Source: Pandoraea capi (GTDB lineage: Bacteria > Pseudomonadota > Gammaproteobacteria > Burkholderiales > Burkholderiaceae). Taken from it: 64,000 bases of DNA. A model generated the notes under the pieces. It did not search any database. It had not been told where the DNA came from and saw nothing but the letters and a program-made list of their open reading frames with translations. The translations under genes and the position numbers were made by a program. The DNA lies in NCBI RefSeq assembly GCF_902459735.1, contig NZ_CABPRV010000012.1, positions 124,001 through 188,000 of the forward strand. The letters run 5' to 3'. Numbering within the stretch: position 1 is the stretch's first letter; every line of letters starts with the position of its first letter. Below are positions 59,083-64,000 of this stretch, one piece after another.

Positions 59083-60143
59083 GCCTTTCGCAAAAGGCGG
59101 TCGTCGCGCCGCCACCGCCAGCCATCGGATTTTTCGAGCGCTACCTCACGGTGTGGGTCGCATTGTGCATCGTCGCAGGGGTCCTGCTCGGTCAATGGCT
59201 GCCGGGGCTTTTCCAGACCATCGGCACGATGGAAGTCGCGCAGGTCAGCTTGCCGGTCGGGCTGCTGATCTGGGTCATGGTCATTCCGATGCTCATCAAG
59301 ATCGACTTCAGCGCGATGGGGCAGGTGGCCGGACATTGGCGCGGCATCGGCGTCACGCTGTTCGTGAACTGGTTCGTCAAACCGTTTTCGATGGCGCTGC
59401 TGGGCTGGATCTTCATTCGCCATCTGTTTGCCGGGTGGCTGCCTGCGAATCAGCTCGATAGCTACGTTGCCGGATTGATCCTGCTCGCGGCGGCGCCATG
59501 CACGGCGATGGTTTTCGTCTGGGCGCAGTTGTGCAAAGGCGATCCCTATTTCACGCTGTCGCAAGTCGCGCTCAACGACGCCATCATGATTGTGGCCTTC
59601 GCCCCTGTCGTGGCGCTGCTGCTCGGGTTGTCGTCGATTACCGTGCCCTGGGATACGTTGGTGATCTCGGTCGGGCTGTACATCATTGTGCCGGTCGTGA
59701 TCGCGCAGGTCGTTCGCAAAGCGTTGCTCGCGCGCGGCGAGGCCGCCTACCAGCGAGTCGTCGGCGCACTGGGGCCGTATTCGGTTGCTGCATTGCTTCT
59801 CATGCTGGTGCTGCTGTTCGGCTTTCAGGGCAATGCCATCGTCAAGCAACCGCTGATCATTGCGCTGCTGGCGATTCCGATCCTCATTCAGGTGCTGTTC
59901 AATTCCGCGCTGGCCTACTGGCTCAACCGAAAGTTGGGGGTCGTCCATTGTGTGGCGGGGCCGTCGGCGTTGATCGGCGCCAGTAATTTCTTCGAGCTGG
60001 CGGTCGCCACGGCGATCAGTCTGTTCGGTTTCCAGTCCGGCGCTGCGCTCGCCACCGTGGTGGGCGTGCTGATCGAGGTCCCTGTGATGCTGCTGGTCGT
60101 CGGCGTCGTCAATCGATCGCAACGCTGGTATGAATCGCCATGA
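59079..60143 (+). CDS. acr3: Acr3-family arsenite efflux permease
   Basis: A 354-residue, ten-helix arsenite exporter of the Acr3/BART group. The essential Cys is C141 in LLAAAPCTAMVFVWAQLCKG, and the conserved helix 9 segment is GASNFFELAVATAISLFG with its Glu. It extrudes As(OH)3 from the cytoplasm using the proton gradient. The N-terminus carries a short Pro-rich lead (VVAPPPPAIGFFERYL). It is translationally coupled to arsR and followed by arsC after 17 bases. Confidence 0.95.
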   Translation: MSLSQKAVVAPPPPAIGFFERYLTVWVALCIVAGVLLGQWLPGLFQTIGTMEVAQVSLPVGLLIWVMVIPMLIKIDFSAMGQVAGHWRGIGVTLFVNWFVKPFSMALLGWIFIRHLFAGWLPANQLDSYVAGLILLAAAPCTAMVFVWAQLCKGDPYFTLSQVALNDAIMIVAFAPVVALLLGLSSITVPWDTLVISVGLYIIVPVVIAQVVRKALLARGEAAYQRVVGALGPYSVAALLLMLVLLFGFQGNAIVKQPLIIALLAIPILIQVLFNSALAYWLNRKLGVVHCVAGPSALIGASNFFELAVATAISLFGFQSGAALATVVGVLIEVPVMLLVVGVVNRSQRWYESP

Positions 60144-60160
60144 GGCAATGAGAGAGCATC

Positions 60161-60583
60161 ATGTCCGTCACTATTTATCACAATCCCGATTGCGGGACGT
60201 CGCGTAACACGCTGGCGATGATTCGCAACGCCGGTATCGAGCCCACGGTGATCGAGTATCTGCGTTCGCCGCCGGACCGCCAGACCTTACAGTCGATGAT
60301 TTGCGATGCGGGCCTGACGGTGCGCGACGCCATTCGGGAAAAAGGCACGCCTTACGCCGAGTTAGGGCTGGGTGATCCGTCGCTGTCCGACGATGCGCTG
60401 CTCGCCGCCATGCTCGCGCATCCGATCCTCATCAACCGGCCCTTCGTGGTGACGGCGCTGGGCGTGCGGCTGTGTCGCCCGTCGGAAGTGGTGCTCGACA
60501 TTCTGCCGTCGCCGCAGAACGGGGCCTTCGTCAAAGAGGATGGTCAGCCGGTGGTGGACGCCGACGGCCGGAGGATTGCGTGA
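60161..60583 (+). CDS. arsC: Glutaredoxin-type arsenate reductase
   Basis: A 140-residue ArsC of the E. coli plasmid R773 type, which reduces arsenate to arsenite with glutaredoxin and glutathione. The catalytic Cys is C11 in [13 protein letters not shown], with arginines in VIEYLRSPP and LINRPFVVT as in the family. The stop shares a base with the start of arsH (TGATG), giving coupled translation. Confidence 0.95.
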   Translation: MSVTIYHNPDCGTSRNTLAMIRNAGIEPTVIEYLRSPPDRQTLQSMICDAGLTVRDAIREKGTPYAELGLGDPSLSDDALLAAMLAHPILINRPFVVTALGVRLCRPSEVVLDILPSPQNGAFVKEDGQPVVDADGRRIA

Positions 60584-61353
60584 TGTCCGACATGCTGAAT
60601 ATGCCGAACATCAGGGAGTCCGTCTTCGATATGCCGGACCTTTCCAAGCTCAATCCGGTGACCCCCAGCGCCCATCCGCCGCGAATTCTGCTGCTTTACG
60701 GCTCGTTGCGGGCCACGTCGTACAGCCGGTTGTTGGTGCAGGAAGCGGAGCGAATCCTCCGTCGTTTCGGTGCGCAGACGCGCATTTTCGATCCCGCAAG
60801 TTTGCCGATGGCCGATAGCGTGTCGGCGGATCATCCCAAGGTGGTGGAGCTGCGCAAGCTCTCCGAGTGGTCCGAGGGGCAGGTCTGGTGCAGTCCGGAG
60901 CGTCACGGCACGTTGACGGCGGTCTTCAAGAATCAGATCGACTGGTTGCCGCTGGAGATGGGCGGGGTGCGCCCCACGCAAGGCCGCACGCTTGCCGTCA
61001 TGCAGGTCAGCGGCGGTTCGCAGTCGTTCAACTCGGTGAATGCGCTGCGCGTGTTGGGGCGGTGGATGCGGATGGTGACGATCCCGAATCAGTCGTCCGT
61101 GGCCAAGGCGTATCAGGAGTTCGATGCGGATGGTCGCATGAAGCCGTCGCCGTATTACGACCGGGTGGTCGACGTCATGGAAGAGCTCTACAAGTTCACG
61201 CTGCTGGTCAGAGACCGGAGCGAATATCTTACGGACCGGTACAGCGAACGCAAGGACGCAGCGCCTGCGGTTGCGGCGTCGCTGGCCGCAGCCGCCATGC
61301 GTCATGAGGCTGCCGCGCAAGCGAGCGACGCTGGCGCAAGCGACGCCGAATAA
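60583..61353 (+). CDS. arsH: ArsH NADPH-dependent FMN reductase
   Basis: A 256-residue ArsH, normal for the family. Signatures are [20 protein letters not shown] (FMN phosphate loop), [20 protein letters not shown], and [20 protein letters not shown]. ArsH oxidises trivalent methyl- and aryl-arsenicals to the pentavalent forms. GGAGG lies shortly before the ATG inside the arsC end. It closes the arsR-acr3-arsC-arsH operon. The C-terminal ~35 residues are Ala-rich and probably disordered. Confidence 0.95.
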   Translation: MSDMLNMPNIRESVFDMPDLSKLNPVTPSAHPPRILLLYGSLRATSYSRLLVQEAERILRRFGAQTRIFDPASLPMADSVSADHPKVVELRKLSEWSEGQVWCSPERHGTLTAVFKNQIDWLPLEMGGVRPTQGRTLAVMQVSGGSQSFNSVNALRVLGRWMRMVTIPNQSSVAKAYQEFDADGRMKPSPYYDRVVDVMEELYKFTLLVRDRSEYLTDRYSERKDAAPAVAASLAAAAMRHEAAAQASDAGASDAE

Positions 61354-61388
61354 CGCACCCGTGCGGCCGCGACAGAGATGGCGCCGCG

Positions 61389-61724
61389 CTATTTGCCCGG
61401 TGGCGTCGCGAGCCATGCTTTCTTGTCCGTCCTGAGCGCCCACGCTTCGGCATCGGGCAGCGGTGTGACCGGTTCGTCGGCTTGCGGATAGACGCCGGCG
61501 AGCCGGGCGTTTTCCTCGGCAAACCATCTCTGATCGGGGCGCAGCTCATAGTCCGGCACGATCGCGCCTACCGGGCAGACGATGACGCAAGTCGTGCAAT
61601 TGACGCACACGGCGGGGTTGATCACCACGAATTCCGGCCCGACGTGAAAGGCGCCGACGGGGCATGCGAAAACGCAGTCCCCGAAGCGGCATTTGATGCA
61701 GGGTTCCGTTACGACGCAAGTCAT
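61389..61724 (-). CDS. fdxA: FdxA-type 7Fe ferredoxin
   Basis: A 111-residue ferredoxin. The N-terminal cluster motif is EPCIKCRFGDCVFACPVGAF (C-x2-C-x4-C-x3-CP, the FdxA pattern with a [3Fe-4S] site), and the second is CVNCTTCVIVCPVGAI for [4Fe-4S]. A C-terminal ~45-residue tail is typical of FdxA. ATG 61724 gives the family start MTCVVTEPC; the longer frame to 61769 is not used. It converges with arsH, 35 bases away, and has no operon partner, so its electron donor and acceptor cannot be named. Confidence 0.93.
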   Translation of the reverse strand: MTCVVTEPCIKCRFGDCVFACPVGAFHVGPEFVVINPAVCVNCTTCVIVCPVGAIVPDYELRPDQRWFAEENARLAGVYPQADEPVTPLPDAEAWALRTDKKAWLATPPGK

Positions 61725-61854
61725 TGCGTGTCTCCTCATTCGCGCGGCGCACGAGTGGCGCGCACGCAAGCGCTAACGCGATGGCCGTCGCAATCGACGG
61801 ACCATCGCAGGCGGTTCGTCTGCCAGCGCCATCTGGTCAGCGTTCCCCGATCAC

Positions 61855-63198
61855 TTACGGCGTTTCCGAAAGATTCTCCTGATAGGTTTCACGCGCGGCC
61901 CACGTGGCGACCAGCGTGATCAGCCCGAGCGCTGCCATGAGTGCGGCGACGGATTCGATGTGTCCGGTCCTGGCGAGCAGCCAGGTGGCGGCCATCGGCG
62001 TGAGTCCCCCGCCCAGCGCGGCGGCGATCTGCACGCCCAACGAGGCGCCGCTGCATCGCACACGCGTGCCGAAGAGCTCCGGAACGAAGGCCGCTTGCGG
62101 CCCGAATAGCGTGGCGTGCCCCAGACTCATGCAGACGGCCATCGTGACGATGACGGCCGTATGGCTGCCCGTCTGAACGAAATAGAAGAGCGGCAGCGAA
62201 GCGACGATCGTGGAGAAGGCGCCGAAAAAGTACAGCGGACGCCGGCCGATCCTGTCGGAGAGCCATCCGGCGAGCGGCACCGTCACGAACTCCAGCACGG
62301 CGGCGATGAGCACGCCGTTGAGCATGACGTCACGCGGAATGCCCACGACCTGCGAGCCGTACATCACGACGAATACGGACAGCAGGTAAACCCACGCCAC
62401 TTCCGACACCTTCAGTCCGATGGAGATGAACAGGCTGCGCTTGTACGACCGGAAGACTTCGACCAGCGGGAGCTTGATGGCGTGTTCGTCCTTCATGGCA
62501 CGCAGAAATTCGGGGGATTCGGTCACGCGCAGACGGATCAGCAGACCGACGAAGACGAGCGCGATACTGACCATGAACGGCAGGCGCCAGCCCCAGGTGA
62601 GGAACTGCGCGTCGGGCAATCGGCTCACGAGCGCGAATGCGGCGGTCGATAGCACGATGCCAAGCGGAAAGCCCACCTGCACGATGGCGCCGTAGAGTCC
62701 GCGCCGCCCGGGCGGGGAATGCTCGATCACCATCAGCGCCGCACCACCCCATTCGCCACCGAGCCCGATACCCTGAATCACTCTGAGGAAGACCAGCGCG
62801 AGCGGCGCCCAGACGCCGATGTGATCGTACGTCGGCAGCAAGCCGATCAGAAACGTGGCGCCGCCCATCATGAACATGGTGATGACGAGCATGGTCTTGC
62901 GCCCGAGCTTGTCGCCGAAATGGCCGAAGATCGCGCCACCCAGCGGGCGTGCGACAAAGCCGGCGGCGAAGGTCGCAAGCGCCGCAATCGTCCCCACCAG
63001 CGGATCGAACGCGGGGAAGAACAGTTTGTTGAAAATCAGGGCCGCTGCTGCGCCGTAAAGCAGAAAGTCATACCACTCCACCGTCGTGCCGATCACGCTC
63101 GACAACATGATGGTTCGCATTCGAGATCGCTCGGCGGCGGCCGTCCGGCTGGCTGCCGTCTGTAGCGAGTCCAGGTGTTCTACGCCCGTAAGTGCCAT
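61855..63198 (-). CDS. MHS-family MFS transporter
   Basis: A 447-residue, 12-helix member of the metabolite:H+ symporter family: SSVIGTTVEWYDFLLYGAAA in helix 1, GHFGDKLGRKTMLVITMFMM in loop 2-3, and RVIQGIGLGGEWGGAALMVI in helix 4-5. It resembles the ShiA/KgtP-like group; the substrate is unknown. GGAGAAGGGAA precedes ATG 63198. It is divergent from a cupin gene at 63417. The 218-base gap between them is strikingly AT-rich around 63285-63350, consistent with two facing promoters. Confidence 0.9.
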   Translation of the reverse strand: MALTGVEHLDSLQTAASRTAAAERSRMRTIMLSSVIGTTVEWYDFLLYGAAAALIFNKLFFPAFDPLVGTIAALATFAAGFVARPLGGAIFGHFGDKLGRKTMLVITMFMMGGATFLIGLLPTYDHIGVWAPLALVFLRVIQGIGLGGEWGGAALMVIEHSPPGRRGLYGAIVQVGFPLGIVLSTAAFALVSRLPDAQFLTWGWRLPFMVSIALVFVGLLIRLRVTESPEFLRAMKDEHAIKLPLVEVFRSYKRSLFISIGLKVSEVAWVYLLSVFVVMYGSQVVGIPRDVMLNGVLIAAVLEFVTVPLAGWLSDRIGRRPLYFFGAFSTIVASLPLFYFVQTGSHTAVIVTMAVCMSLGHATLFGPQAAFVPELFGTRVRCSGASLGVQIAAALGGGLTPMAATWLLARTGHIESVAALMAALGLITLVATWAARETYQENLSETP

Positions 63199-63416
63199 TT
63201 CCCTTCTCCAAAAAATGAATGCGCCGTCTTGACGCGGGACTTCGGTCCTGCCCGAGGAACACAAACATGAAACAAGCGTAGCCCTGATAAAAAACAAATC
63301 AAAAATAGTTTCATAATCGTAAACACTGATGTCTTGTTAGGAAACACGGACGTACAGTGCAGCTAACCCCCCGTCGGCACAGGCGGGGCGATTCATCCAG
63401 TCAAGGAAACGAAGCT

Positions 63417-63857
63417 ATGGACACGAATGAAGCGATGGCAGAGAACACTCCTGCGAAACATTTCAACCAGCGGTTGCAGGGAAAGCTGGAGCCGACGAAG
63501 GGCGGGTCCGTGTACGTCGACCCGAAGTCGATGGAGTGGCAGAAGTCCCAGTTCGACAAGATCTGGATGAAGGTGCTGTACCGCAACGATCAGGAGGGGG
63601 AGATGACGGTGTTGCTGAAGTGGGAGCCGGGCGCGACGCTGCCGTTTCACCGTCATCCGGAAATCGAGCAGAGTTTCGTGCTCGAAGGGTCGTTTTACGA
63701 CCACGACGGGATCTGCCGGGCAGGTGAGTATGTGTATCGCGTGCCGGGGTCGTTGCACGAGACCCATTCCGACGAAGGGTGCTTGCTTCTCGCCGTCTAC
63801 CGCAAGCCGAATACGTTCTTCAATGCGGTCGCTGGTTTCGAGAACAAGAAGTACTGA
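63417..63857 (+). CDS. ChrR-like single-domain cupin
   Basis: A 146-residue cupin. Metal ligands can be placed in GATLPFHRHPEIEQSFVLEG (His-x-His and Glu) and in GSLHETHSDEG (His), the full 3-His/1-Glu set. The rest resembles the ChrR cupin/acetylacetone dioxygenase-like group. It could be a small dioxygenase or hydrolase acting on a compound carried by the divergent MHS transporter. AAGGAAAC precedes ATG 63417. A GCACC-AGTGT-GGTGC hairpin without a T tract lies a few bases after the stop. Confidence 0.75.
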   Translation: MDTNEAMAENTPAKHFNQRLQGKLEPTKGGSVYVDPKSMEWQKSQFDKIWMKVLYRNDQEGEMTVLLKWEPGATLPFHRHPEIEQSFVLEGSFYDHDGICRAGEYVYRVPGSLHETHSDEGCLLLAVYRKPNTFFNAVAGFENKKY

Positions 63858-63985
63858 TCGGAAACATCAGCACCAGTGTGGTGCCGAGAGTTTCCCAAAA
63901 GGGTTACAATCGGGGTGTTGAACGGTGCACCTTCGAGACAGGGTGTGCCGTTCGCGCTTCCTGGAATCCGGGCACACACTGGAAT

Positions 63986-64000
63986 ATGACCAAGAAACAG
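63986..64000 (+). CDS. Possible first codons of a gene running out of the window
   Basis: ATG at 63986 begins MTKKQ and stays open to the edge. TACAAT at 63905-63910 could be a -10 element for it. An imperfect inverted repeat, AACGGTGCACC / GGTGTGCCGTT, lies at about 63920-63952 in the leader. Only five codons are visible, so the product cannot be identified. Confidence 0.3.

Noticed and set aside
63869-63884. Hairpin after the last cupin gene as a terminator
   Set aside because: The stem is only five base pairs and no T run follows.

Overview
The window is GC-rich, densely coded bacterial DNA. Gene content and order (AcnB, Acr3-type ars operon, AAHS and MHS transporters, many LysR regulators, PotFGHI-type and Liv-type ABC importers) fit a betaproteobacterium of the Burkholderiaceae. 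Pandoraea is my best guess, from protein similarity recalled by eye and not from a search. No rRNA, tRNA, CRISPR array, insertion sequence or phage gene was seen. The impression is a metabolically versatile soil or opportunist chromosome segment made of catabolic operons, each beside its own regulator.

Layout. 1-4.1 kb: 3' end of a GH64 beta-1,3-glucanase gene, then an ECF sigma / anti-sigma / cytochrome P450 operon. 4.3-9.7 kb: secreted cupin, OmpR-type regulator with a degenerate receiver, DctA-type transporter, amidase and a divergent LysR gene. 9.7-18 kb: LysR regulator divergent from a polyamine-type ABC importer, a three-subunit FAD/FeS dehydrogenase of the opine oxidase / D-hydroxyproline dehydrogenase class, and RidA; together these look like uptake and oxidation of an amino-acid-like amine, with RidA handling the imine. 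18-21 kb: MASE2-GGDEF cyclase, an orphan small protein, an internally deleted GNAT gene, a Crp/Fnr regulator. 21.5-30.2 kb: acyl-CoA ligase, a complete Liv-type importer and a PaaK-like ligase in one operon.

30.3-38.3 kb (minus strand) is the most interesting block. It is a tightly coupled eight-gene operon: aromatic acid transporter, salicylyl/anthraniloyl-CoA-type monooxygenase, maleate isomerase, thioesterase, EntE-like aryl-CoA ligase, an unknown 94-residue protein, a VOC dioxygenase-like protein and an alpha/beta hydrolase. A divergent TetR gene with TTTAC/GTAAA operator-like repeats lies beside it. It can be read as an aryl-CoA route through a gentisate-like compound and maleate to fumarate, with no classical gentisate dioxygenase in the operon.

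39-44 kb: two small membrane-protein genes and an MHS transporter gene with a clear one-base frameshift, a thioredoxin-reductase-like flavoprotein, a DEDDh exonuclease and a GH114 protein. 44.4-49.5 kb: acnB, an AraC regulator and an MHS transporter. 49.8-53.5 kb: flavoprotein, FeS protein and CCG-domain protein resembling SdhABE/Tfr-type complexes but with altered active-site motifs. 53.6-55.9 kb: a YkgJ-type cysteine-cluster protein and an ECF sigma/NrsF pair; both are preceded by the same GTAACC-N16-CGAAC promoter, the SigF signature. 55.9-58.6 kb: two SDR genes and a LysR gene. 58.7-61.4 kb: arsR-acr3-arsC-arsH with a perfect 14-bp inverted repeat over the arsR start. 61.4-64 kb: FdxA ferredoxin, MHS transporter, small cupin, and perhaps the first codons of another gene.
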